Shown: one piece after another, positions 17,266 through 25,358 of the stretch | How positions within the stretch are numbered: the stretch's first letter is position 1 | How the letters are laid out: each line of letters starts with the position of its first letter | Source of the DNA: Heyndrickxia sporothermodurans | GTDB lineage: Bacteria; Bacillota; Bacilli; Bacillales; Bacillaceae_C | Assembly: GCF_016785185.1 (NCBI RefSeq) | Contig: NZ_JAEKDY010000018.1 | Reading direction: 5' to 3' (one strand) | Length of the DNA stretch: 41,513 bases | Program-made: the position numbers and the translations under genes | Notes under the pieces: generated by a model | What the model was told of the DNA's origin: nothing | What the model saw: only the letters and a program-made list of their open reading frames with translations | The model's database searches: none

Positions 17266-17450
17266 AGTGCTATTGAACTAGATAAAATACTTTTTATGAG
17301 GGAATATAATGTAATATAATCTTTGTCAGTTCTTGTTTGAATTTTACGAAACATTTTGGGTATATCGACAATTTTCTATTGCTACAATTAGTTTGCAGGC
17401 AACATGTGTGGAAACAGTTTTTATGCTTCACAATAGAAGGAGGAATAATA

Positions 17451-18086
17451 ATGCGAGTTTTTACTGCAGTAAGTATTTTTATTTTAATCATTATTTGTGG
17501 TGGACAAGCAATTAATGTGTATGCAAGTACAGATGATTCTTCGATTAAACCAATCGTAAAAAGAGCTTTCGATGCTCAAGTACAATTAAGTGAAAAGGAA
17601 CGGTCACTAAACGAAATTAATGAATTAATGGAACCATATTTTACGAAAAAGTTTATTCCTTTATTTCTTAAAGAAAACCTTGTTAAAACTGACCATGGTT
17701 ACCAAACTTTCGGAACTGATTTTCCATTATACTATATTCCTTTCTTTTCTTATGATGAATATACTAAAGTGGTAAAGGACGGAAATTGTTATTATGTTGT
17801 TGAATCTATTAATCATCATCAAGAAGGGCCTGTGAAATATGAAAAAGATTACAAAGGTGTACGATTAATTCATGAAGATGGAAAGTGGAAGGTTGATGAG
17901 GTTTTAGATAAAATACCTCCTAAAATTGTAAAACAAATAGAAAGCAAACAAAAGGGTACAACAGGAACGAATGGTTCTATAGTCCATTTATTTTCTACAT
18001 TAAATGAAAATATGCTCCTAAACCATCCTTTAAAGGAATTCCATCATCGCTTTTTTAGTTATCACTCCTTTTTACGAATCATTTGA
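17451..18086 (+). CDS. Secreted protein of unknown function
   Basis: A 211-residue exported protein. It starts MRVFTAVSIFILIIICGGQA with a signal peptide that probably ends near NVYASTDD (about residue 27). ATG 17451 follows a very strong GAAGGAGGAATA site; the frame is open further upstream to 17337, but that part is not protein-like. The mature part has an acidic/aromatic character, with VKRAFDAQVQLSE, a central YYIPFFSYDEYTKVV segment and WKVDEVLDKIPP, which suggests an NTF2- or DUF3993-like alpha+beta fold; this is only an impression. I cannot assign a function. Confidence 0.75.
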   Translation: MRVFTAVSIFILIIICGGQAINVYASTDDSSIKPIVKRAFDAQVQLSEKERSLNEINELMEPYFTKKFIPLFLKENLVKTDHGYQTFGTDFPLYYIPFFSYDEYTKVVKDGNCYYVVESINHHQEGPVKYEKDYKGVRLIHEDGKWKVDEVLDKIPPKIVKQIESKQKGTTGTNGSIVHLFSTLNENMLLNHPLKEFHHRFFSYHSFLRII

Positions 18087-18120
18087 AAGAAAGCAGGAAT
18101 GTCTGCTTTCTTTATTCTTT
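18086..18120 (+). terminator. Terminator of the secreted-protein gene
   Basis: AAAGAAAGCAG (18086-18096) pairs with CTGCTTTCTTT (18103-18113) around a 6-base loop, followed by a T-rich tail. Confidence 0.82.
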
Positions 18121-18344
18121 TTTCTCCGCAATTAATCCCATTGTAGTTATTAGAATTCAACTTTCGGGAATGATAAAATAGAGAAATAAATAGGATTAAA
18201 ATTCAAGATTTCCGTTTATGAATAATGGCAATATTAAATCATGTTTGTTTAAGTACATTGAGAGTGGTAATCATTTCTCGTTTAGGTTATGATAAATCGG
18301 TGACTTAAATTGTGAAACAAGCGTAATTAGGAAAGGAGTTAATT

Positions 18345-18599
18345 ATGTCCCAACTATTAGGTATAATCCAAAGACTAAAGGCAATGCAGGATGCAAAAGA
18401 TACCGGTGAAATTCAACAACGGAGATTTGAAGTGAACGGAAAAACCTTATGTCAAGTGAAATTCTTCCCTGCTACAGATACTTTTGAACTTGAAGAATAT
18501 GATGAAGATAAGAAAGTGAATAAATACCAATTCGATGATATTGATATTACTGCCATAGAAATTTTCGATCTTGTTCAAGAAGAAAAGAATCCATCTTAG
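18345..18599 (+). CDS. ykuJ: YkuJ family protein
   Basis: An 84-residue soluble protein of the YkuJ family (DUF1797-like), recognised by the N-terminal MSQLLGIIQRLKAMQ, the FEVNGKTLCQVKFF strand pair and the end NKYQFDDIDITAIEIFDLVQ. It is an acidic alpha+beta domain of unknown function with no membrane segment. The strong AAAGGAG site fixes the start. It precedes the 38-residue membrane ORF and darB, the same order as ykuJ...ykuL in B. subtilis, though ykuK is missing here. A terminator hairpin overlaps its stop codon. Confidence 0.88.
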   Translation: MSQLLGIIQRLKAMQDAKDTGEIQQRRFEVNGKTLCQVKFFPATDTFELEEYDEDKKVNKYQFDDIDITAIEIFDLVQEEKNPS

Positions 18600-18624
18600 A
18601 GCCTTCAATTAGGGCTCTTTTTTT
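18598..18624 (+). terminator. Terminator overlapping the ykuJ stop codon
   Basis: AGAGCC (18598-18603) pairs with GGCTCT (18613-18618), followed by seven to eight T residues. It lies only about 20 bases ahead of the next start codon, so it may attenuate the next gene rather than fully separate it. Confidence 0.75.
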
Positions 18625-18644
18625 ATAGAGAAGGGGAGGATAAT

Positions 18645-18761
18645 ATGATTTATTTATTAGTAGGGATTCAATTGTTATTAATGTTGCTAATTGTAGCTGA
18701 GTTGATTAGTACGAAAAAAGAATTGCAAGAGATTAAAACGATACTTCAAAAAAAGAAATAA
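18645..18761 (+). CDS. 38-residue single-pass membrane miniprotein
   Basis: A small ORF beginning MIYLLVGIQLLLMLLIVAEL and ending ISTKKELQEIKTILQKKK. Residues 2-21 are one hydrophobic helix and the rest is a short, basic amphipathic tail, so it should sit in the membrane with the tail in the cytoplasm. The ribosome site is excellent (AAGGGGAGGATA, about seven bases before ATG 18645), the main reason to believe it is translated. It lies between the ykuJ terminator and darB. I do not recognise a family. Confidence 0.65.
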   Translation: MIYLLVGIQLLLMLLIVAELISTKKELQEIKTILQKKK

Positions 18762-18849
18762 TTTATTATATGCTTTATCGATACTTAATTCTTTGTCTTA
18801 TGATAAAATGATGTAGGGAAACCTTAAAACATAACAAGGGAGTTTTATT

Positions 18850-19296
18850 ATGATTTCCTTACGGAGTAACGAATTTCTTGAACCAAAAATCAATGATTTT
18901 ATGATTGCTTCAGAAAAAGTAGCCCATGTTCAGGTGGGCAATAGTCTGGAACATGCATTATTAGTACTTACAAAAAGCGGCTATTCAGCGATCCCAGTAT
19001 TAGATCCAAAATACAAATTACATGGGCTTATTAGTTCATCCTTAATTACTGAATCTATTTTAGGGCTTGAAAGAATTGAATTTGAAAAACTTAGTGAAAA
19101 AAAAGTTGAAGATGTCATGACAACTAAAATTCCACGGCTAAAAATTGATGATCACTTTGAAAAAGCTTTAGGTCTTCTTATCGATCATCCATTTTTATGT
19201 GTAGAAGATGAGGAAGGATTTTTTGCCGGAATTTTCACAAGAAGATCATTACTAAAAGAATTAAAGAAGCATGTACAAAAATTAAATCATTTATAA
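18850..19296 (+). CDS. darB: c-di-AMP receptor DarB (CBS-domain protein YkuL)
   Basis: A 148-residue protein made of two CBS domains (about 15-75 and 85-145). It matches B. subtilis YkuL/DarB closely: MIASEKVAHVQVGNSLEHAL, GYSAIPVLDPKYKLHGLI, GLERIEFEKL and GIFTRRSLLKEL. DarB binds cyclic di-AMP; in the apo form it stimulates the (p)ppGpp synthetase Rel and pyruvate carboxylase in B. subtilis, linking potassium and c-di-AMP status to stringent control. It begins at ATG 18850 after AAGGGAG. It ends at the terminator 19321-19355, and ccpC follows after a repeat element. Confidence 0.93.
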   Translation: MISLRSNEFLEPKINDFMIASEKVAHVQVGNSLEHALLVLTKSGYSAIPVLDPKYKLHGLISSSLITESILGLERIEFEKLSEKKVEDVMTTKIPRLKIDDHFEKALGLLIDHPFLCVEDEEGFFAGIFTRRSLLKELKKHVQKLNHL

Positions 19297-19320
19297 TTTT
19301 CAAAAGTATGATTTGGTAAA

Positions 19321-19355
19321 AAAATAAGCTCCTATTACTTGGAGCTTATTTTTTT
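19321..19355 (+). terminator. Terminator of darB
   Basis: AATAAGCTCC (19323-19332) pairs with GGAGCTTATT (19341-19350), followed by T residues to 19355. Confidence 0.85.
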
Positions 19356-19413
19356 AAAAAGTAAGAAGGATATAAATTTTTTGGGATTAATGTTCCAAAA
19401 AAATTATCTGCTT

Positions 19414-19570
19414 TGTCTAGCTCCAGCGCCTATCGACTAGAAAACTTCAGGGCTTTTCCCTACGATAAGTCAACATCGATTCGCCTTACAGGCTCATCGT
19501 GTTTCCTTTATCTCAGTCAAAGCCCCTCCAGTTTTTACGTCGATGAACAAGGCGCTTCCGCTTTTCTTTT
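19414..19570. repeat. Bacillaceae-type dispersed repeat with nested pairing arms
   Basis: A 157-base non-coding element, bounded by TGTCTAGCTCCAGCGCC on the left and GGCGCTTCCGCTTTTC on the right. I recognise both ends as belonging to a repeat common in Bacillaceae intergenic regions. Arms pair in nested order: AGCGCC (19425) with GGCGCT (19551), ATCGAC (19432) with GTCGAT (19539), GGGCTTT (19450) with AAAGCCC (19519), CGAT (19477) with ATCG (19496), and GCC (19483) with GGC (19491). So it can fold as one long rod on either strand. It ends at the ccpC -10 region. It encodes no protein. Confidence 0.75.
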
Positions 19571-19574
19571 TTGA

Positions 19575-19595
19575 TATAATATAAGTAAAACTTAT
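19575..19595 (+). promoter_or_regulatory. ccpC promoter -10 and CcpC operator
   Basis: TATAAT (19575-19580) is followed directly by ATAAGTAAAACTTAT (19581-19595). This fits the ATAA-N7-TTAT dyad known as the CcpC binding site at citB and citZ in Bacillus. Its place right after the -10, just before ccpC, points to negative autoregulation, as known for B. subtilis ccpC. No good -35 is visible; the region where it should lie belongs to the repeat element. Confidence 0.7.
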
Positions 19596-19607
19596 TGGGG
19601 TATGTGT

Positions 19608-20495
19608 ATGTCAACGAATGAATTTTACCTGCTATCCATTCTTGCGGAAGAAATGAATATGCGAAAAGCTGCAGAACGTCTTTTCGTTTCTCAGCCTGCA
19701 TTATCACAAAGATTGCAAAATATTGAAAAGCAATGGGGAACTAAATTATTTCTGCGAACCCAAAAAGGATTGATCTTAACTCCTTCGGGTGAGTTAGTGA
19801 TTCGGTTTGCAAATAATGTTTTAGATCAAGAGGAGAAGGTTAAAGAACAAATCCAAACTTTAGAGTCTAAAGTTCATGGTACATTAAAAATCGCCTGCGC
19901 TTCAATTGTTGGACAAAACTGGCTCCCTAAAGTTTTGAAAACATTTGTGAATCGATATCCACATGCGAAAATTTCATTAATGACCGGATGGAGTAGTGAA
20001 ATATTAAAATCACTTTATGATGATGAAGTCCATATTGGTATTCTTCGCGGCTCGACAGATTGGAAAGGACATAAATTGCATTTATTTGAAGACACTCTAT
20101 ATTTGGTAGATAAAGAAATTCAACATGTGGAAGATGTGTTGAAAACAGATCGGCCTTTCATCCAATTTAAAAGTGACTCCAATTATTATCAAGAAATTCA
20201 AGATTGGTGGCATCGTCAATTTCAGACGACCCCTAAACGAACGATTGTCGTTGATCAAATTGAAACATGTAAGCAAATGACTTTCAATGGAATCGGATAT
20301 GCGATATTACCAGCGATTACTTTAAATGAATCTGTAAAAGATATGTATAAGATTCCATTGAAAGGTGACCATGATCAAAGATTAAAACGTGATACATGGT
20401 TACTTGGCTATGAATCTGCCTTTGAATTGAAACAAGTACAAGCTTTTGTTGAAGTGGTAAATGATTTTATAGCAAACCAACCACATATATTTTAA
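19608..20495 (+). CDS. ccpC: LysR-type regulator CcpC
   Basis: A 295-residue LysR-family regulator matching B. subtilis CcpC (YkuM). The N-terminal winged helix (about 1-60) contains NMRKAAERLFVSQPALSQRL; the rest is a periplasmic-binding-like effector domain with HGTLKIACASIVGQNWLPKVL, GWSSEILKSLYDDEVHIGI and VDQIETCKQM. CcpC senses citrate and represses the TCA-branch genes citZ and citB. An in-frame ATG lies at 19602, but ATG 19608 has GGGG seven bases upstream and gives exactly the B. subtilis N-terminal length. Confidence 0.94.
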   Translation: MSTNEFYLLSILAEEMNMRKAAERLFVSQPALSQRLQNIEKQWGTKLFLRTQKGLILTPSGELVIRFANNVLDQEEKVKEQIQTLESKVHGTLKIACASIVGQNWLPKVLKTFVNRYPHAKISLMTGWSSEILKSLYDDEVHIGILRGSTDWKGHKLHLFEDTLYLVDKEIQHVEDVLKTDRPFIQFKSDSNYYQEIQDWWHRQFQTTPKRTIVVDQIETCKQMTFNGIGYAILPAITLNESVKDMYKIPLKGDHDQRLKRDTWLLGYESAFELKQVQAFVEVVNDFIANQPHIF

Positions 20496-20568
20496 TCTTT
20501 TATCTTGTATATCAACATTTAGTTTGATAAAGTAATTTTCATACATAATAGAAAGGGGATTAATCCTA

Positions 20569-21270
20569 ATGGATGCTAATGAAATTATTTCTTTTATATC
20601 TAATAGCAAGAAAACAACACCAGTAAAGGTTTATGTAAAAGGAATGTTAACTGGTGTAAATTTTGGCGATCATGCCAAAACATTTATTAATGGAAACAGC
20701 GGAGTTGTGTTTGGTGAATGGTCTGAAATATCCGCAGTGTTGGAAGCGAATCGGGATAAAATTGAAGATTATGTAGTTGAAAATGATCGACGTAATTCTG
20801 CAATCCCATTGCTGGACATGAAAAATATAAATGCTCGTATTGAACCGGGTGCATTTATTCGCGACCAAGTTGAAATTGGTAATAATGTAGTTATTATGAT
20901 GGGGGCAGTAATTAATATTGGTGCTGTTATTGGTGATGGCACAATGATTGATATGAATGCCGTATTAGGTGGACGTGCAACAGTTGGAAAGAACTGTCAC
21001 ATCGGAGCGGGAGCTGTGTTAGCAGGAGTGATTGAACCGCCATCTGCGAAACCTGTTATTATTGAAGATGATGTGCTTATCGGCGCAAATGCAGTCATCC
21101 TAGAAGGTGTAACCGTTGGAAAAGGATCTGTAGTTGCTGCAGGAGCAATAGTAGTGAGCGATGTTCCTCCGAACACGCTTGTTGCCGGAGTTCCAGCTAA
21201 AAAATTAAAAGAAATCGATGAAAAAACAAAATCAAAAATTGAAATTAAACAAGAACTTCGTAATCTTTAA
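20569..21270 (+). CDS. dapH: Tetrahydrodipicolinate N-acetyltransferase DapH
   Basis: A 233-residue acyltransferase of the DapH family, which acetylates tetrahydrodipicolinate in the acetylase branch of diaminopimelate and lysine synthesis. An N-terminal helical domain (about 1-85) is followed by a left-handed beta-helix of hexapeptide repeats (VEIGNNVVIMMGAVINIGAV, GRATVGKNCHIGAGAVLAGV, DVLIGANAVILEGVTVGKGS). The acetyl-CoA binding end VVVSDVPPNTLVAGVPAK is complete. AAAGGGGAT precedes the ATG. It is followed by dapL with a hairpin between them; the two genes catalyse linked steps. Confidence 0.95.
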   Translation: MDANEIISFISNSKKTTPVKVYVKGMLTGVNFGDHAKTFINGNSGVVFGEWSEISAVLEANRDKIEDYVVENDRRNSAIPLLDMKNINARIEPGAFIRDQVEIGNNVVIMMGAVINIGAVIGDGTMIDMNAVLGGRATVGKNCHIGAGAVLAGVIEPPSAKPVIIEDDVLIGANAVILEGVTVGKGSVVAAGAIVVSDVPPNTLVAGVPAKKLKEIDEKTKSKIEIKQELRNL

Positions 21271-21285
21271 GAAACAATTTCTAGA

Positions 21286-21310
21286 GCCTGGCAAACGTGC
21301 CGGGCTTTTT
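21286..21310 (+). terminator. Terminator-like hairpin between dapH and dapL
   Basis: GCCTGGCA (21286-21293) pairs with TGCCGGGC (21298-21305, one G-U) around a 4-base loop and is followed by five T residues. It sits inside what is normally one operon, 20 bases before the dapL start, so it probably allows partial readthrough. Confidence 0.75.
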
Positions 21311-21329
21311 ATAAAAGGGGAAATAGAAA

Positions 21330-22448
21330 ATGGAACAAAGCCAATTTGTGCATATTCGCCGTGAACTGCATAAAATCCCTGAACTTGGGTTTAAAGAGTT
21401 TAAAACACAAGAATATCTTCTAAATTATCTTCAACAACTACCCGGAAATCGGTATGAAATCCGCAAATGGAGAACTGGTCTGCTAGTTAAAATATTCGGA
21501 ACCAATCCATCTAAAACAATTGGTTATCGAACAGATATAGATGGACTGCCAATTGAAGAACAAACAAATTTACCATTTAAATCAGCGCACGAAGGTAGGA
21601 TGCATGCATGTGGTCATGACTTTCATATGAGTATTGCCATAGGTGTTTTAACTTATTTTGTTAATCATCCGATTAAAGACGATTTACTTTTTATTTTTCA
21701 ACCTGCTGAAGAGGGTCCTGGTGGAGCGGAACCACTATTACAAAGTAAAGAATTTAAAGAATGGAAGCCGGATCTTATCTTTGCCTTACATATTGCACCA
21801 GAGTATCCTGTTGGCACAATTGCCGTTAAAGAAGGGCTGTTATTTGCTAATACATCCGAACTGTTTATTGATCTAAAAGGAAAAGGTGGGCATGCTGCCT
21901 ATCCTCACCAAACGAACGATATGGTTGTAGCAGCTTCTTATTTAGTTACCCAGCTCCAATCCATTGTTTCAAGAAATGTTGATCCGCTTGATAGTGCTGT
22001 TATTACAGTAGGTAAAATTACAGGTGGGACAGTTCAAAACATCATTGCCGAAAATTCAAGGCTGGAAGGGACCATTCGAACCCTTTCAGTTGAAGCGATG
22101 AAAAAGGTCAAGAAAAGGATTGAAGCACTTGTTAAAGGAGTAGAAAATGGGTTCGAATGTGAAGCCAAAATTGATTATGGCAGCATGTATCATCAAGTTT
22201 ACAATCACGAACGACCAACAAAGCATTTCATAGAGTTTTTGAAGCAAAAAAATGATGTGAATCTATTTATTTGTAAGGAGGCAATGACCGGGGAAGACTT
22301 TGGATACATGCTTAAGGAAATTCCGGGATTTATGTTTTGGCTAGGCGTCGATTCACCGTACGGATTGCACCATGCCAAATTAAACCCAAAAGAGGGTGCT
22401 ATTGATTTCTCTATTAACACGATCGTTGAATATATTCAATCATTATAA
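21330..22448 (+). CDS. dapL: N-acetyldiaminopimelate deacetylase
   Basis: A 372-residue M20-family metallo-amidohydrolase matching YkuR of B. subtilis, the N-acetyl-LL-diaminopimelate deacetylase. Metal ligands are visible at GRMHACGHDFHM (Cys94, His96), with Asp-rich RTDIDGLPIEEQ, QPAEEGPGGAE, and a later LHIAPEYPVGT and DFGYML. The central dimerisation domain (about 175-285) is present. The enzyme removes the acetyl group added by DapH before epimerisation. AAAGGGG precedes the ATG. The small gene ykuS that follows in B. subtilis is missing; dapL instead converges on the MscS gene. Confidence 0.92.
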   Translation: MEQSQFVHIRRELHKIPELGFKEFKTQEYLLNYLQQLPGNRYEIRKWRTGLLVKIFGTNPSKTIGYRTDIDGLPIEEQTNLPFKSAHEGRMHACGHDFHMSIAIGVLTYFVNHPIKDDLLFIFQPAEEGPGGAEPLLQSKEFKEWKPDLIFALHIAPEYPVGTIAVKEGLLFANTSELFIDLKGKGGHAAYPHQTNDMVVAASYLVTQLQSIVSRNVDPLDSAVITVGKITGGTVQNIIAENSRLEGTIRTLSVEAMKKVKKRIEALVKGVENGFECEAKIDYGSMYHQVYNHERPTKHFIEFLKQKNDVNLFICKEAMTGEDFGYMLKEIPGFMFWLGVDSPYGLHHAKLNPKEGAIDFSINTIVEYIQSL

Positions 22449-22458
22449 ATAAGTAAAT

Positions 22459-22495
22459 AAAAAAGATAGGTAAAAAGTTTTCACCTATCTTTTTT
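22459..22495. terminator. Bidirectional terminator between dapL and the MscS gene
   Basis: AAAAAAGATAGGT (22459-22471) pairs perfectly with ACCTATCTTTTTT (22483-22495) around an 11-base loop. A and T runs on both sides serve both convergent genes. Confidence 0.87.
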
Positions 22496-22499
22496 ATAC

Positions 22500-23321
22500 T
22501 TAATTAGAATTTTCTTTTACTTTTATTTGCGAATCAATGGTTTCTTTAATCACTTTTCTCAACTTTCGCTCAACACCTGATTGTTTCCCATTCTTTGTTC
22601 TAGCTATAACTCGTAGCTCTACATCCGAACTTTCGAATGATTGAACGCCTAAAACATTGGGCCCTTCTACAATATTATCATCTTCAATTGCTATTTGATC
22701 ACACGCTTGTTGAATCACATTTATCGCATGGTCGATTGAAGCAGGGTCTCCAATTGAGAAATCAACCAGTGCTTGCATATTTCCGCGTGAATGATTACTT
22801 AATGTGGTAATTTGGCGATTTGGAAGAAAATGCACTGTTCCATCTGTAGATCGAATTTTTGTTGTTCGTAAACCCACTTGTTCTACAACTCCGCAAAAAC
22901 TTCCGATCGTTACATAGTCGTCAACATCTACTTGTTTTTCTAGTAAAAGAAAAAATCCCGTAACAACGTCACTGACAAGTCCTTGAGCCCCAAAACCTAC
23001 AGCTAAGCCGACAATCCCTGCCCCGGCAAGTATTCCTGTCGTTTTAATCCCTAACGTTTGAAGTAATGTTACAAAAAGTATAAAAACTAAAACATATGAA
23101 AACGTATTGTCTACCAAATTTTGCAGGGTCTTCGTTCTTCCGTTAGAAATCGACATTTTGCTTTGATACTTTTCAAAAGACGAGTGAATTATTTTCTTTC
23201 CAATCACTTTAACGATTTTATAAACAATGTAGATAATTACTAATTTTAATAAAAACATCCCGACATCAAGCAGAAAACCTGCCCAATCAAAATCTACTAA
23301 TTTCTTTGTAAGCCAATCCAT
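22500..23321 (-). CDS. ykuT: MscS-family small-conductance mechanosensitive channel (YkuT)
   Basis: A 273-residue MscS-type channel. Three membrane segments (about 15-37, 68-88 and 92-118) are followed by a beta domain and a mixed C-terminal vestibule. The third helix carries the Gly/Ala-rich pore motif GAGIVGLAVGFGAQGLVSDV, and the beta domain has VDVDDYVTIGSFCGVVEQVGLRTTKIRS. It would open on hypo-osmotic shock to release solutes. The sequence and length match YkuT of B. subtilis. ATG 23321 follows AAAGGATG. Transcribed leftwards and divergent from the ABC operon; the 271-base gap between them is AT-rich with no clear dyad I would defend. Confidence 0.93.
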   Translation of the reverse strand: MDWLTKKLVDFDWAGFLLDVGMFLLKLVIIYIVYKIVKVIGKKIIHSSFEKYQSKMSISNGRTKTLQNLVDNTFSYVLVFILFVTLLQTLGIKTTGILAGAGIVGLAVGFGAQGLVSDVVTGFFLLLEKQVDVDDYVTIGSFCGVVEQVGLRTTKIRSTDGTVHFLPNRQITTLSNHSRGNMQALVDFSIGDPASIDHAINVIQQACDQIAIEDDNIVEGPNVLGVQSFESSDVELRVIARTKNGKQSGVERKLRKVIKETIDSQIKVKENSN

Positions 23322-23592
23322 TTAATACATCCTTTCAATACTTATCTCTGTTGTTCAAGAGGCGCTTATATATATTCCCTCTATTTAAAATGATAACCCT
23401 TATTAAAGCAAAATCAAATTGAAATCCTTTTACATTTTATTTACAAATTATCATTTGATTTATTTTATATCTTTGAATATAGGGAAATAAAAAAAATTTG
23501 TAAAAATTAGAACAAAATGATGGATAAATATTTCGATAACCGTTATATTTAATATTACGTTTATATTAATTTTTTCAAGTGGGGGGAATGAA

Positions 23593-25347
23593 ATGGATAC
23601 GTTTAAAAAGCTAAAAAACTTTTATATGCCATATAAACGCTTGTTTATTACGTCCATGTTTTTTTTAATTATTGTTACGGCAATAACAATCATTTATCCA
23701 ATTATTTTACAATTAACAATCGATGAAGTCATATATGATAAGAAATATGAAATGATACCATACTTATCAATTGGGTTTGTTATACTTATGCTCGTTAAAG
23801 GGGTTGCGACCTTTATTCAACAATACACTGGCGACCTATTCGGAATAACCTCTGTTTATCGTCTCCGTAATGAACTTTATAAAAAACTTCAATTTCAACC
23901 ATTTCGGTATTACGATAATGCGAAAACCGGTGACTTAATGTCGCGCCTAACAGCAGATGTAGAAGGATTTCGCTTTTTCTTATCATTTGGATTCTCTGAG
24001 GCATTACGCTTTATTTTGATTTTAGGGATTAGCTTCAGTGTCATGTTTTACTATTCTGTATCACTAACGTTGATGACAATGATTATGCTGCCATTTCTAG
24101 CAATATCAGTTTATAAGTTTGATAAGGTTGTCCATCCTGCTTTTAGAGGAATTAGAAAATCATTTGGAAAGCTTAATACGAATGTGCAAGAAAATATTAG
24201 CGGGATCAATACGGTTAAATCATTATCGCGAGAAGATTTTCAAACATCAAAGTTTAATTTCTCTAATGATGATTATCGAGACCAGCAAATAAGCACAGCG
24301 AATATTTGGGCGAAGTATTTTCCTTTGATGGAGTTAATAGGTAACTTAGGAATTATTATTTTATTAGCCTATGGTGGATTTCTTGTTATAAACGGTAGTT
24401 TAAAGCCAGGTGAACTTGTTGCCTTTTATAGTCTATTAGGCTATATCCTCATGCCAATTATCAATCTTGGTTTCACCATTAATTTATTTTCACAGTCAAA
24501 AGCATCCGGGGAGCGATTATTAGAAATTTTAGAAGCTGATAATGAAATCGTTGACATACAGGATGCATTTGAAGCTGAACGCTTTAAAGGTGAAGTTGAA
24601 TTTCAAGATGTAACTCTTCAATATTTTGGAGATGAAAATGCCGCGATAAAAAATATCAATTTTAAAGCAGAACCGGGAAAAGTTATCGGGTTAATTGGTG
24701 CAACTGGCTCTGGAAAAACGAGCATTACCCAATTAATGACGCGATTTTATGAACCAGTCTCAGGAACTGTATTAATTGATGGAAAACCGGTTAATGAATA
24801 TTCAATTCAATCATTGCGTTCAAATATAGGGATTGTTTTACAGGAATCTTTCTTATTTTCATCAACAATCAAAGCGAATATTGCTTATGGCCGTCCACAT
24901 GCAACGATGGAAGAGATTGTTGAAGCAGCAAAGAGAGCACAAGCACATGACTTTATTATGGAATTACCCGATGGATACGATACAATGCTTGGGGAAAGAG
25001 GACTTGGCTTATCCGGTGGTCAAAAACAAAGAATCGCGATTGCGCGTGCTATATGTCTAAATCCTAGTATCTTGATTTTAGACGATGCAACAAGTGCAGT
25101 TGATATGGATACTGAATTTAAAATTCAAGAAGGATTACGACAAGTGATGAAGGATAGAACAACATTTATTATCGCTCATCGTATATCATCGCTAAAACAT
25201 GCCGATGAAATCCTCGTGCTAGAAAACGGAAAAATCGTCGAAAGAGGAATACACGACGATCTATTGGCAAATGGCGGACCATATGAGCGGATATACAAAA
25301 TTCAATATAAAGATCAGCAGGCCATACTGCAATCCCAGACAGGTTGA
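23593..25347 (+). CDS. ABC exporter half-transporter, subunit 1 (degenerate ATPase site)
   Basis: A 584-residue half-transporter with six N-terminal membrane helices (about 15-310) and a C-terminal ATPase domain (about 335-570). The Walker A loop is GATGSGKT, the signature LSGGQKQR, and the H-loop IIAHR. Walker B ends ILDDATSA, so the catalytic glutamate is an aspartate, a mark of the degenerate subunit in heterodimeric exporters. It resembles YfiB of the YfiBC multidrug family in B. subtilis. The next gene encodes the partner, 11 bases downstream. The promoter is probably in the gap upstream; I cannot identify it clearly. Confidence 0.92.
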   Translation: MDTFKKLKNFYMPYKRLFITSMFFLIIVTAITIIYPIILQLTIDEVIYDKKYEMIPYLSIGFVILMLVKGVATFIQQYTGDLFGITSVYRLRNELYKKLQFQPFRYYDNAKTGDLMSRLTADVEGFRFFLSFGFSEALRFILILGISFSVMFYYSVSLTLMTMIMLPFLAISVYKFDKVVHPAFRGIRKSFGKLNTNVQENISGINTVKSLSREDFQTSKFNFSNDDYRDQQISTANIWAKYFPLMELIGNLGIIILLAYGGFLVINGSLKPGELVAFYSLLGYILMPIINLGFTINLFSQSKASGERLLEILEADNEIVDIQDAFEAERFKGEVEFQDVTLQYFGDENAAIKNINFKAEPGKVIGLIGATGSGKTSITQLMTRFYEPVSGTVLIDGKPVNEYSIQSLRSNIGIVLQESFLFSSTIKANIAYGRPHATMEEIVEAAKRAQAHDFIMELPDGYDTMLGERGLGLSGGQKQRIAIARAICLNPSILILDDATSAVDMDTEFKIQEGLRQVMKDRTTFIIAHRISSLKHADEILVLENGKIVERGIHDDLLANGGPYERIYKIQYKDQQAILQSQTG

Positions 25348-25358
25348 GGTGACATTCA

